64,000 nt of DNA. Origin: Pseudonocardia hierapolitana (GTDB taxonomy: Bacteria > Actinomycetota > Actinomycetes > Mycobacteriales > Pseudonocardiaceae). Below the pieces are notes generated by a model. That model did not search any database and was not told the DNA's origin. It saw only the letters and a list, made by a program, of their open reading frames with translations. Of this stretch, positions 24,670-32,629 are shown piece after piece. Numbering within the stretch: the stretch's first letter is position 1; each line of letters opens with the position of its first letter. A program made the translations under genes and the position numbers. The DNA is taken from contig NZ_VIWU01000001.1 of NCBI RefSeq assembly GCF_007994075.1, forward strand, positions 2,480,001-2,544,000, given 5' to 3'.

Positions 24670-25947
24670 TCATGCGGCGGTCGCCACCACGCCGCGCTCC
24701 CATGCCCGGGTGGCGGCCGGCGCCGCCCACCCGCTCGCGAACGCGCGGCGCCGCAGGGGCGCGACCGCCGCGCACAACCGGAAGAACGTGCGCGCCGCCG
24801 CCGTGGCCGCGGTCCCGGTGGACAGCAGCTGCCTCGACTGCTCCAGCGCGTAGCGCACGGCCGCCGTGCCGTAGTCGCGCATCTCGCCCTCGTACTCCGC
24901 GACGGCGTCGAGCAGGGCGCGTTCGCCGCGGTCGACGGCCGGGAGCAGGCGGCTGAGCAGGTGTGCGTCCCGCAGCGCGGTGTTGCCGCCGAGACCGCCG
25001 ATCGGCGGCATGACGTGGATCGCGTCGCCGAGCACCGTCACGGGGCCGCTCGTCCAGGTGGGCACCGGCGGGGCGGCGCTGAAGACGACGGCGCTGCGGC
25101 CCGCGGAATCGGAGTCCGCGAGCGCGCGGCGCAGCCGCGGGTGCCAGCCGGCCACCAGGACGTCGACCACCGCGCGCAGTGCGTCCTGGTCGAGCGAGGT
25201 GAGGTCGGGCGGGAGCAGTTCCGGGCGGGCGACCAACGCGCACAGCAGGTACGGCCGCAGGCCGGTGGCCGCGGGAGGCTCGAACACCGAAGTGAACAGG
25301 AAGAGCGGCGCGTTCGGCTGCACCGCGTTCATGCCGGTGCCCAGCCGGCCCAGCTCGGCCCGCGCCGCGCCGTCGAGCCAGATCTTGTGGGCGATGCCGG
25401 CCACGCCCGCGTCGACCGGGGTCGCGTGCGGCAGCAGCTGGGCTCGCACCCGGGAGGACGGCCCGTCCGCCCCCACGAGCAGGTCGCCGACGGCCGTGCT
25501 GCCGTCGGCGAACCGCGCCTCGACCCGGCCGTCGGGGCGCAGCTCGTATCCGACGAACTCGGAGCCGAGCCGCACGACGCCGTCGAGCCCGCCCGTCAGA
25601 ACGCGGCGCAGCGTGGCGCGGTCGGCGGCGTAGTGGTTCTCGGCGGGCTCGACGGCTCCGGGATACATGATCGATTCCTCGACGACGACCAGCTCGTCGA
25701 GCTGCTCGGTGAGGAACCCGAAGTCGCCGCCGGGGCCTGCCGTCGCCAGGAACTCCTGCCAGCCGTCGGCGGGCAGGAGTGCGTGCAGCGCCCTTGCGCC
25801 GGTCGGGTTGATGTGGATGCGGTAGCCCTCCCAGCGGCTGCCGACGCCCTGGTCGCGCTCGTGGACCGCGACCTCGACGCCGGCCCGGCGCAGCCCCTGA
25901 GCGAGCGCGAGGCCGCCGATGCCACCCCCGATGACCAGTACACGCAT
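24670..25947 (-). CDS. FAD-dependent aromatic-type monooxygenase
   Basis: A 425-residue group A flavin monooxygenase. The FAD motif VLVIGGGIGGLALAQGLR is at residues 3-20; then GADGPSSRVRAQLL (DG motif) and VTVLGDAIHVMPPIGGLGGN (GD motif) complete the family set. Such enzymes use NAD(P)H and O2 to hydroxylate aromatics or antibiotics. Its ATG is only 1 base past the TGA of the TetR gene, so the pair is one operon under the leaderless promoter at 26496-26524, and the substrate or product is likely the TetR ligand. Confidence 0.9.
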   Translation of the reverse strand: MRVLVIGGGIGGLALAQGLRRAGVEVAVHERDQGVGSRWEGYRIHINPTGARALHALLPADGWQEFLATAGPGGDFGFLTEQLDELVVVEESIMYPGAVEPAENHYAADRATLRRVLTGGLDGVVRLGSEFVGYELRPDGRVEARFADGSTAVGDLLVGADGPSSRVRAQLLPHATPVDAGVAGIAHKIWLDGAARAELGRLGTGMNAVQPNAPLFLFTSVFEPPAATGLRPYLLCALVARPELLPPDLTSLDQDALRAVVDVLVAGWHPRLRRALADSDSAGRSAVVFSAAPPVPTWTSGPVTVLGDAIHVMPPIGGLGGNTALRDAHLLSRLLPAVDRGERALLDAVAEYEGEMRDYGTAAVRYALEQSRQLLSTGTAATAAARTFFRLCAAVAPLRRRAFASGWAAPAATRAWERGVVATAA

Positions 25948-25948
25948 G

Positions 25949-26488
25949 TCATCCCCTCCTGTCTCCGGTCAGCGTCGCCGCGAGCAGATCGAGCACCGGG
26001 CCGGCCGCATCGGGCAGCAGGCGCACCCCTTTGACGGTGGCGATCACCAGCTCGGCGGACGTCGCGGGATCGGGCACGAGACCGGTGAGGATCTCGACGA
26101 GCTTCGCCCGCCACCCCGACTCGTGCTGCGCCATCGCGGCGGCCACCGCGGGGTCGCGCCGGGCGCGCAGGTCCAGCTCGACCGTCACGGCGAACAGGTC
26201 CGGCTGCTCGACGATCATCTGCTGCAGCACCCGCAGATGCGCCCGCAGCGCGGCGGCGCGATCCGGCGCCGGCGGGCTCGTCTCCCAGAACTGCCGCGTT
26301 GTGTATGCGGCAACCGCCTCCACCAGGCTCTGCTTCGTGGCGAAGTGGTGGTGGAGCGTGGAGTGGTCGATGCCGACGTCCTCGGCGACCTGCCTCAGCC
26401 GCAACCCTTCGAAACCCGAATCCGCGACCCGCCGGAACGCCGCAGCTATCAGCTGCGCCCGACGCCCCTCAACTTCTCCACCAACCAC
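25949..26488 (-). CDS. TetR-family regulator of the monooxygenase
   Basis: A 179-residue TetR regulator. The N-terminal HTH is AAFRRVADSGFEGLRLRQVA, then EDVGIDHSTLHHHFATKQSL, where the last part is the recognition helix. The C-terminal ligand domain is generic. GTG 26488 is the start: its codon lies inside the operator CAACCA-CT-TGGTTG and about 7 bases after a TAGTCT -10 box, so the mRNA should be leaderless. It precedes the FAD monooxygenase almost without a gap and probably represses both genes. Confidence 0.88.
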   Translation of the reverse strand: MVGGEVEGRRAQLIAAAFRRVADSGFEGLRLRQVAEDVGIDHSTLHHHFATKQSLVEAVAAYTTRQFWETSPPAPDRAAALRAHLRVLQQMIVEQPDLFAVTVELDLRARRDPAVAAAMAQHESGWRAKLVEILTGLVPDPATSAELVIATVKGVRLLPDAAGPVLDLLAATLTGDRRG

Positions 26489-26524
26489 TTGGTTGAGACT
26501 AGCGCGCAGGTCCGGTCCTGTCGA
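26482..26524 (-). promoter_or_regulatory. Leaderless promoter with TetR operator
   Basis: Minus strand: -35 TCGACA (26524-26519), 17-base spacer, -10 TAGTCT (26501-26496), then the start GTG at 26488. The inverted repeat CAACCA-CT-TGGTTG (26482-26495) covers the transcription start and start codon, the right place for a TetR dimer to block initiation. Confidence 0.7.
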
Positions 26525-26536
26525 CGCCGCCGGGCC

Positions 26537-27100
26537 CTACGACTCCGTCCCGCCCGACCGTCGCCCTCGGTGGACGCGCTGACGCTCGCGCCAGCCGCAG
26601 GGGTCCTCCGCGTGCCACCGCCGCGTCCGGGAGCGCGTCGTGTCGTAGAAGAGGAGATCGCATTCGGGGCGGGCACACCGCCGCAACCGACCGGGTTCCA
26701 GCCCGCTGAGCTCCTCCACGAGGCGTCGGGCCAGCGCCGCGGCCGGCGTGGCGTCGGCCCAGACCAGCCGCTGCCGCAGCCCACCATCGGCCGCGACGAG
26801 CTCGACGCGGGCGGTCGCGCCGGCGGCCAGCGCGTTGATCTCGGCGAGGTCGAGCGCCTCACCCGCGAGGATCGCCTCGGCCGCGCGGGACGCCGCCCGT
26901 CGGAGGCGGCGCAGGTCGGCCAGGTCCACCTCGGCGACCGGCAGCTCGACCACCGCGCCCAGCTGCGCGGACGCGGCCGCGGGATCCGGCAGTACCGGCT
27001 CGGTGAACGGGCCGGCCGCCCCCGCCGGTCGCCGCGGACGGCCCAGGTTGGCCAGCAGGACCAGCGCCTCCGGGACCGCGCCCGGCTCAACCCTCGGCAC
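26537..27100 (-). CDS. CGNR zinc-finger-like protein (ABATE domain), altered motif
   Basis: A 187-residue protein of the stress-induced regulator group with an N-terminal ABATE domain and a C-terminal treble-clef finger. The finger reads LRRCARPECDLLFYDTTRSR then RRWHAEDPCGWRERQRVH. The family hallmark CGNR is CGWR here and the Cys of the usual RRWCS is a His, so metal binding may differ. GTG 27100 overlaps the end of the ABM-like gene by 14 bases, indicating coupled translation. Probably a DNA-binding regulator, judged from the family only. Confidence 0.8.
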   Translation of the reverse strand: MPRVEPGAVPEALVLLANLGRPRRPAGAAGPFTEPVLPDPAAASAQLGAVVELPVAEVDLADLRRLRRAASRAAEAILAGEALDLAEINALAAGATARVELVAADGGLRQRLVWADATPAAALARRLVEELSGLEPGRLRRCARPECDLLFYDTTRSRTRRWHAEDPCGWRERQRVHRGRRSGGTES

Positions 27101-27380
27101 GACTCGCGATGATCCGGCGTCGCGGCTCGGTGACCAGGCTGTTCGCGGCGCGGGCGTTCGGATGCCCCGCGTAGAGCCGAAGCGTCTCGTCGGCGTGCTC
27201 CCGGCTCGCCCACCGGCTGACCACCAGCAGGTGTCCCGGATCGTCGGCGTCCACCAGCAGCTCGTGGCTCAGGTAGCCCTCGAAGCCCTCCATGTCTCGC
27301 CAGATGGCCTCGGTGACCGCGCGCCCTTCCGCGGCCCGGGCAGCGGGGAACCGCGACTCCCAGATCGAGTAGATCGACAT
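27087..27380 (-). CDS. ABM-domain (antibiotic biosynthesis monooxygenase-like) protein
   Basis: A 97-residue single ABM-type domain: MSIYSIWESRFPAARAAEGR, a helix EAIWRDMEGFEGYLSHELLV, and LLVVSRWASREHADETLRLY. Such homodimers act as cofactor-free oxygenases or as heme or quinone binders; no substrate is inferred. ATG 27380 is set by AAGGAGG 5 bases upstream. It overlaps the following CGNR gene by 14 bases and its upstream region holds an inverted repeat. Confidence 0.82.
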   Translation of the reverse strand: MSIYSIWESRFPAARAAEGRAVTEAIWRDMEGFEGYLSHELLVDADDPGHLLVVSRWASREHADETLRLYAGHPNARAANSLVTEPRRRIIASRAEG

Positions 27381-27395
27381 CCAGCCTCCTTCGCA

Positions 27396-27428
27396 TGTCA
27401 CGATCTTTTTGCATGATTGACCGTGACA
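27396..27428. promoter_or_regulatory. Inverted repeat TGTCACG...CGTGACA in promoter region
   Basis: TGTCACG (27396-27402) and CGTGACA (27422-27428) flank a 19-base AT-rich core just upstream of the ABM-CGNR pair. The symmetry and AT content suggest a promoter/operator; the binding protein is unknown. Confidence 0.4.
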
Positions 27429-27476
27429 CCGCGGCGCGCAATACCCGGGAGGGACCTCGCTGCGAGGGAGAGCCGG

Positions 27477-28853
27477 TCAGGCGCCCTTGGGCGCGGCCGA
27501 GACCGGCTCGGGAGCCTGCTCAGGCGTGACCGTCTTGCCGGGGCCTGCGACCCGGCTGAACTCCGCCTTCGGGTCCATGATCTGGCCGAGCGCCACGACC
27601 TCGCGGCCGAGGAACAACGCTCCCGTCCAGTCGAAGACGATGCGGATGCGCCGGTTCCATGTGGGCATCCGGCTCACGTGGTAGGTGCGGTGCATGAACC
27701 ACGCGACCGGGCCACGCAGCTTGACGCCGTAGATCTCGGCGACGCCCTTGTACAGCCCGAGGCTCGCCACGGAACCCGCGTAACTGTGCTTGTACTGCTT
27801 GAGCGGCTTGCCGCGCAGGTGGGCCACGACGTTGTCGGCGAGCACCTTGGCCTGCCGGACCGCGTGCTGGGCCGACGGGCTGGTGCGGGCTTCCGGGTCG
27901 TCCTTCGACAGGTCGGGCACCGACGCGCAGTCGCCCGCGCTGAACACGTCGGGCATCCCGGCGACCTGCAGCTCGGCGGTGCACTCGACTCGGCCGCGCG
28001 CGTCGCGGGGCAGGTCGGTCTGCTCGAGCATCGGGCTCGGCTTGACCCCGGCGGTCCAGACGATCGTGTCCGTCTCGAACTCGGTGCCGTCGTCGAGGAC
28101 GACGTGCCCGCCCTCCATCGACTTCACGCGGGTGTCGAGGAAGACCTCGATGCCGGCCTCCAGCAGCCGCTCGACGGTGTAGCGCCCCATCCGCGGGCCG
28201 ACCTCGGGCATGATCCGCCCGGCCGCCTCGACGAGCACCCAGCGCATGTCCTCAGGGGCGATGTTCTCGTAGTAGCGGGTGGCGTAGCGGGCCATGTCCT
28301 GCAGCTCGGCGAGCGCCTCGATCCCGGCGTAGCCGCCGCCGACCACGAGGAACGTGAGGAGTCGGCGGCGCAGATCGGGGTTGATCGTGGTGGCGGCGGC
28401 GTCGAGCCGACCCAGCACGTGGTTGCGCAGGTAGATGGCCTCGCCGACGGTCTTGAAGGCGATACCCCGCTCGGCGAGCCCCGGAACCGGGAGCGTGCGG
28501 GCCACCGATCCCGGGGCCACGACGAGCACGTCGTACCCGAGGGTGGTGACGGTGCCGGAGACGAGCTCGGCCGTGACCTCGCGGGCGGCGTGGTTGATCG
28601 CCGTGACCCGGCCGGTGAGGTGGTGGCACTTGCGAAGCACCTTGCGCAGCGGCACCACCACGTGACGGGGCTCGATCGAGCCTGCCGCGGCCTCGGGGAG
28701 GAACGGCTGGTAGGTCATGTGCGGCTGCGGGTCGATCACCGTGACCTCGGCCTCACCGCGGCGCAGCTTCTTCTGCAGCCGCAGTGCGGTGTACATGCCG
28801 ACGTAGCCGCCGCCGACGACGACGATCCGCGTGTTGCGCGCCATGACACCCAT
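27477..28853 (-). CDS. ndh: Type II NADH dehydrogenase (NDH-2)
   Basis: A 458-residue non-proton-pumping NADH:quinone oxidoreductase, a peripheral membrane flavoprotein that feeds the quinone pool. FAD motif IVVVGGGYVGMYTALRLQKK near the N-terminus, NADH motif LLTFLVVGGGYAGIEALAEL near residue 170, and the late FAD-contact DVFSAGDCASVPDL. The C-terminal third carries the hydrophobic membrane-contact region (GPVAWFMHRTYHVSR, RIVFDWTGALFLGREVV). ATG 28853 is used; ATG 28844 is equally possible. An alternative family name is demethylphylloquinone-type reductase, but length and motifs fit NDH-2. Confidence 0.92.
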   Translation of the reverse strand: MGVMARNTRIVVVGGGYVGMYTALRLQKKLRRGEAEVTVIDPQPHMTYQPFLPEAAAGSIEPRHVVVPLRKVLRKCHHLTGRVTAINHAAREVTAELVSGTVTTLGYDVLVVAPGSVARTLPVPGLAERGIAFKTVGEAIYLRNHVLGRLDAAATTINPDLRRRLLTFLVVGGGYAGIEALAELQDMARYATRYYENIAPEDMRWVLVEAAGRIMPEVGPRMGRYTVERLLEAGIEVFLDTRVKSMEGGHVVLDDGTEFETDTIVWTAGVKPSPMLEQTDLPRDARGRVECTAELQVAGMPDVFSAGDCASVPDLSKDDPEARTSPSAQHAVRQAKVLADNVVAHLRGKPLKQYKHSYAGSVASLGLYKGVAEIYGVKLRGPVAWFMHRTYHVSRMPTWNRRIRIVFDWTGALFLGREVVALGQIMDPKAEFSRVAGPGKTVTPEQAPEPVSAAPKGA

Positions 28854-28864
28854 GTTCCCACCCG

Positions 28865-29608
28865 TCAGGTCACGGACACCTCCCTCCCAGGGGTGAGCCT
28901 GGCTACCTTCGCCGCACGTCGCAGCACGTCCTCGACCATCGCGGGCGTCAGGCGTCCGGTGAAGGTGTTCTGCTGGCTCACGTGGTAGCAGCCGAACAGG
29001 TGCAGCGGCCCCCGCTCGCCTGCGAGCTCGACGTGCGCGCCGTGGGCGAAGCGCGGCCGCGGGCGGGGCACCGCCCAGCCGGCCTCGGCGAGCACCGGGA
29101 GCAGCGCCTGCCAGCCGAACGCTCCGAGGACCACCACCGCCCGCGGCTGCAGCAGCGCCAGCTCTGCACGCAACCACGTGCCGCACCGCTCGCGCTCGTC
29201 CGGGGTCGGCTTGTTGTCCGGGGGCGCGCAGTGCACGGGTGCCGTGATCCGGGTGGAGAACAGCTCGAGCCCGTCCCCCGCGTGGACCGCCGTGGGCTGG
29301 TTCGCCAGGCCGACGGCGTGCAGCGCCGCGTACAGCACGTCGCCGGAGCGGTCGCCGGTGAACATCCGGCCGGTCCGGTTCCCGCCGTGCGCCGCCGGGG
29401 CGAGCCCGACGATCAGCAGGGACGCGTCCAGCGGGCCGAACCCGGGCACCGGCCGGCCCCAGTACTCCTCGTGCCGGAACGCCGCGCGCTTCTCCCGTGC
29501 CACCTGCTCGCGCCATGCCACCAGCCGCGGGCAGGCGCGGCAGTCCACGAGCGCCGCGTCCAGCTCGGCGACGCTCCGGAAGTCTCCCGCCGACGACCTC
29601 GTCCCCAC
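28865..29608 (-). CDS. Uracil-DNA glycosylase, family 5 (UdgB-like)
   Basis: A 247-residue Fe-S uracil-DNA glycosylase that removes uracil and other deaminated bases. Landmarks: Cys ligands beginning in [15 protein letters not shown], the active-site region [34 protein letters not shown] and the substrate loop [16 protein letters not shown]. The Ala in APAAHG, where family 4 has an acidic residue, places it in family 5. GTG 29608 is chosen because a -10 box TAGCGT ends 7 bases before it; other in-frame starts reach 29644. It ends 12 bases before ndh, so cotranscription is likely. Confidence 0.88.
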   Translation of the reverse strand: MGTRSSAGDFRSVAELDAALVDCRACPRLVAWREQVAREKRAAFRHEEYWGRPVPGFGPLDASLLIVGLAPAAHGGNRTGRMFTGDRSGDVLYAALHAVGLANQPTAVHAGDGLELFSTRITAPVHCAPPDNKPTPDERERCGTWLRAELALLQPRAVVVLGAFGWQALLPVLAEAGWAVPRPRPRFAHGAHVELAGERGPLHLFGCYHVSQQNTFTGRLTPAMVEDVLRRAAKVARLTPGREVSVT

Positions 29609-29615
29609 GCACAAC

Positions 29616-29621
29616 ACGCTA
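29616..29621 (-). promoter_or_regulatory. -10 box TAGCGT of leaderless udg transcript
   Basis: TAGCGT on the minus strand ends 7 bases before GTG 29608, which fits transcription starting at the start codon. Confidence 0.45.
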
Positions 29622-29646
29622 CGCACCCCGAGCACGGCCCCCATCC

Positions 29647-29767
29647 GGCGAGTCCGACGTTCTGGCACGGCGAATCCGGCAAACGGGCACGGCGAGTGGG
29701 GCGTGCTGAACGCCAGACTCGCCGTGCCCGAACGCACGACTCACCGTGACGGAACGTCGGACTCGCG
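29647..29767. repeat. 22-bp GGCGAGTC-unit array, three forward and three reverse
   Basis: Units with core GGCGAGTC and end CAC begin at 29647, 29669 and 29691, exactly 22 bases apart. Their complements (GACTCGCC-like) begin at 29716, 29738 and 29760, again 22 apart. The two arms face each other around 29705-29715, so the RNA can fold into a long hairpin. Many units contain CGTTC after the core. It lies between ppx and the uracil-DNA glycosylase start. A second cluster is at 41078-41342. Confidence 0.75.
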
Positions 29768-29792
29768 CCTGGGGTGGGTCCGGCTCCGGAGA

Positions 29793-30746
29793 TCAGGCGA
29801 TGGAGCGGGCGATGCCGTCGAGGATGTCGTGCTCGCTCACAACCAGCTCGTCGATGCCGGCGCGTTCGTACAGCTCTGCGGCCAGCACGTCGACGATCAG
29901 CGCGCCGCCGCCGATCACGTCGATGCGGCCGGGGTGGATCCCGCCGTAGCGGCCGCGCTCCTCGCGGGAGAGGCCGAGCAGTTCCTCGGCGATCCGGTGC
30001 AGGTCGGCGCGTGGGATCCGGGACATGTGCACGGCGTCCGGGTCGTACTCCGCGAGGTTCTGCGCCACCGCGGACAGCGTGGTGATCGTCCCCGCGACGC
30101 CCACCCAGGTGCGCACGCCGTCGATGGGTACGGCGTCGAACGCGTCGTCGAGGATGCCCGTGGCCAGCTCGCGACCCTGCGCCACCTCGTCCGCCGTCGG
30201 AGGGTCGCCGTGCAGGCACCGCTCGGTGATCCGGACGCTGCCGATGTCCACCGACCGGGCGGCGCGCACCGCCGCCTTGTCGACCTCGAGCGTGCCGACG
30301 ACGAGCTCGGTGGACCCGCCGCCGATGTCGACCACGACGAAGGGCCCGTCGTCGGGATCGAGGTCACCCACCGCTCCGGTGAACGACAGCTGCGCCTCCT
30401 CGTCGCCGGAGATCACCTCCGCCTCGATGCCGAGGGTGGCGCGCACCATCCCGAAGAAGTCGTCGCGGTTGCGGGCGTCGCGAGTGGCACTGGTGGCCAC
30501 CATCCGCACGCGTTCGGCACCCTTGCGCAGCAACACGGCCGTGTAGTCGGCGAGTGCGGCGCGGGTGCGCTCGAGCGCCTCGGGCACGAGCTCGCCGGTG
30601 GCGTCGACCCCTTGGCCGAGCCGGACGATCCGGGTCTCGCGATGCACGTCGCGCAGCGCGACCGCACCGTCCGACCCCGTGGTCGCGTCCGCGACCAGCA
30701 GGCGGATCGAGTTGGTCCCGCAGTCGATGGCGGCCACTCGTGACAT
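29793..30746 (-). CDS. Ppx/GppA-family phosphatase
   Basis: A 317-residue exopolyphosphatase/pppGpp phosphohydrolase family protein with the actin-like ATPase fold: AAIDCGTNSIRLLVADATTG at the N-terminus and VVVDIGGGSTELVVGTLE near residue 130 (phosphate loops), plus YGGIHPGRIDVIGGGALIV near the end. It lacks the C-terminal HD domain of long forms, as is usual in actinobacteria. In many relatives this gene directly follows eno-ftsB-DUF501; here three unrelated genes lie between. Confidence 0.92.
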   Translation of the reverse strand: MSRVAAIDCGTNSIRLLVADATTGSDGAVALRDVHRETRIVRLGQGVDATGELVPEALERTRAALADYTAVLLRKGAERVRMVATSATRDARNRDDFFGMVRATLGIEAEVISGDEEAQLSFTGAVGDLDPDDGPFVVVDIGGGSTELVVGTLEVDKAAVRAARSVDIGSVRITERCLHGDPPTADEVAQGRELATGILDDAFDAVPIDGVRTWVGVAGTITTLSAVAQNLAEYDPDAVHMSRIPRADLHRIAEELLGLSREERGRYGGIHPGRIDVIGGGALIVDVLAAELYERAGIDELVVSEHDILDGIARSIA

Positions 30747-30813
30747 GTGCCCTCCCCTCCTCGCCCGATCACCGTACGCGGCGCAAACCGGCCCGGAGGC
30801 GGCAACCGGCCGC

Positions 30814-30819
30814 TACCCT
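30814..30819 (+). promoter_or_regulatory. -10 box TACCCT, leaderless acyl-CoA dehydrogenase transcript
   Basis: TACCCT ends 6 bases before GTG 30826. No ribosome binding site is present, consistent with a leaderless mRNA. Confidence 0.45.
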
Positions 30820-30825
30820 CGCCCC

Positions 30826-32571
30826 GTGGACCCGAAGGGGAAGGAGCAGGAGCAGCTCGCTCCGGGCGGCTCCGCACCGACGATCCCGGCCCCGGCCAGC
30901 CGCAACGGCCACGGGAGATCCGACCCTGCCGGCACGCCCGAGCCACCGCTGAGGCCCGGCGACCACCGTACGCACCGGGTCGAGAACCAGCCGCCCCCGC
31001 TCGCCGGTGCCGATCTGCTGGCCTGCGACCCCGCGCTGACCGACGCCGTGGTCCGGGAGGGCGCCGAGGAGGCGCTGCCGACGCTGCGGCAGCTGGCCGC
31101 CGTCGCCGCGTCGGAGGAGGCCCGCGAGCACGCCCGCTTGGCCAACACCCACTCGCCCGTGCTGCACACCCACGACCGGTACGGCCACCGCATCGACGAG
31201 GTCGAGTTCCACCCGTCGTGGCACTGGCTGATGCGCACGTCGGTGGGCTGGGGACTGCACGGGGCCCCGTGGGTCGCCGAGCCGGGCACGGGCGCCCACG
31301 TCGCGCGGGCCGCGGGCTTCTACCTGATGAGCCAGCTGGAGCCCGGCCACGGCTGCCCGATCTCCATGACGTACGCGGCGGTGCCCGCTCTGCGCCGCGA
31401 CGCGGAGCTCGCGGCGCGGTACGAGCCCGGCCTGCGGTCCACCAGCTACGAGTTCGGCCTCACCGAGCCGTCGACCAAGACGGGCCTGCTCGCCGGGATG
31501 TCGATGACCGAGAAGCAGGGCGGCTCGGACGTGCGTGCCGGCACCACCACGGCCACGGTCACCTCGGACGGCACGTACCGGCTTGTCGGGCACAAGTGGT
31601 TCACCTCGGCGCCGATGAACGACCTGTTCCTGACGCTCGCGCAGGCACCGGCCGGGCTCACCTGCTTCGTGCTCCCCCGGGTGCTGCCCGACGGCACGCG
31701 CAACGCGATCCGGCTGCAGCGGCTCAAGGACAAGCTCGGCAACCGTTCGAACGCCTCGGCGGAGATCGAGTACACCGGCGCCACCGCGTGGCGCCTCGGC
31801 GACGAGGGCCGGGGCGTGCAGACGATCATCGAGATGGTGTCGATGACCCGGCTGGACTGCGTGCTCGGCTCGGCCGCCCTCACCCGGGCCGCCCTCACGG
31901 AGGCGGCCCATCACGTGGCCCACCGCAGCGCGTTCGGCACCCGGCTCGCCGACGCCCCGCTCATGCAGGCGGTGATCGCGGACCTCGCGCTGGAGTCCGA
32001 GGCCGCCACGGCGCTGGCGATGCGGCTCGCCGGGGCTGTCGACCGCGACGAGCGCCTGCTGCTGCGGCTCGCGCTGCCGGCGGCGAAGTACCTGGTCTGC
32101 AAGCGGGCGCCGGCCGTGGTCGCCGAGGCTCTCGAGTGCCTGGGCGGCAACGGCTACGTCGAGGATTCGGGGATGCCCCGGCTCTACCGGGAGGCGCCGC
32201 TCAACTCGATCTGGGAGGGCTCGGGCAACGTCACCGCGCTCGACGTCCTGCGCGCCGTCACACGGGAGCCGGAGTCGGTCGACGCCGTGTTCGCCGAGAT
32301 CGAGTCGGCGTCCGGGCTCGACTCGTGGTTCGACCGCGGCGTCCGCGAGCTGCGCACCGAGCTGCGCGGCCGCGAGGAGCGGCGGGCCCGCCGGCTGGCC
32401 GAGATGCTCGCGCTGTGCCTGCAGGGCTCGCTGCTGCTGCGACACGCACCCGACGAGGTGGCACGCGCGTTCGTCGCGAGCCGGTTCCTGCCCGACGGCC
32501 CGTGGCGCACGTCCGGCACGCTGCCGGCCGAGGCGCAGGCCGACGCGCTGGTCGCTCGCATCACACCCTGA
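30826..32571 (+). CDS. AidB-like acyl-CoA dehydrogenase
   Basis: A 581-residue flavin acyl-CoA dehydrogenase of the AidB type. After a Pro-rich 60-residue N-terminus it shows MTEKQGGSDVRAGTTTATV (FAD/substrate), GHKWFTSAPMNDLFL, and the AidB-type end ECLGGNGYVEDSGMPRLYRE followed by LNSIWEGSGNV. AidB proteins are induced by alkylation damage and bind DNA in enterobacteria; the actinobacterial role is not proven. GTG 30826 is chosen because an apparent -10 box ends 6 bases before it. Divergent from ppx. Confidence 0.9.
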   Translation: MDPKGKEQEQLAPGGSAPTIPAPASRNGHGRSDPAGTPEPPLRPGDHRTHRVENQPPPLAGADLLACDPALTDAVVREGAEEALPTLRQLAAVAASEEAREHARLANTHSPVLHTHDRYGHRIDEVEFHPSWHWLMRTSVGWGLHGAPWVAEPGTGAHVARAAGFYLMSQLEPGHGCPISMTYAAVPALRRDAELAARYEPGLRSTSYEFGLTEPSTKTGLLAGMSMTEKQGGSDVRAGTTTATVTSDGTYRLVGHKWFTSAPMNDLFLTLAQAPAGLTCFVLPRVLPDGTRNAIRLQRLKDKLGNRSNASAEIEYTGATAWRLGDEGRGVQTIIEMVSMTRLDCVLGSAALTRAALTEAAHHVAHRSAFGTRLADAPLMQAVIADLALESEAATALAMRLAGAVDRDERLLLRLALPAAKYLVCKRAPAVVAEALECLGGNGYVEDSGMPRLYREAPLNSIWEGSGNVTALDVLRAVTREPESVDAVFAEIESASGLDSWFDRGVRELRTELRGREERRARRLAEMLALCLQGSLLLRHAPDEVARAFVASRFLPDGPWRTSGTLPAEAQADALVARITP

Positions 32572-32629
32572 GGGCTGTCACCTCCGGGCGCTCCGATCCG
32601 TCACACCGGTGACGGACCGAAGGAGACCG

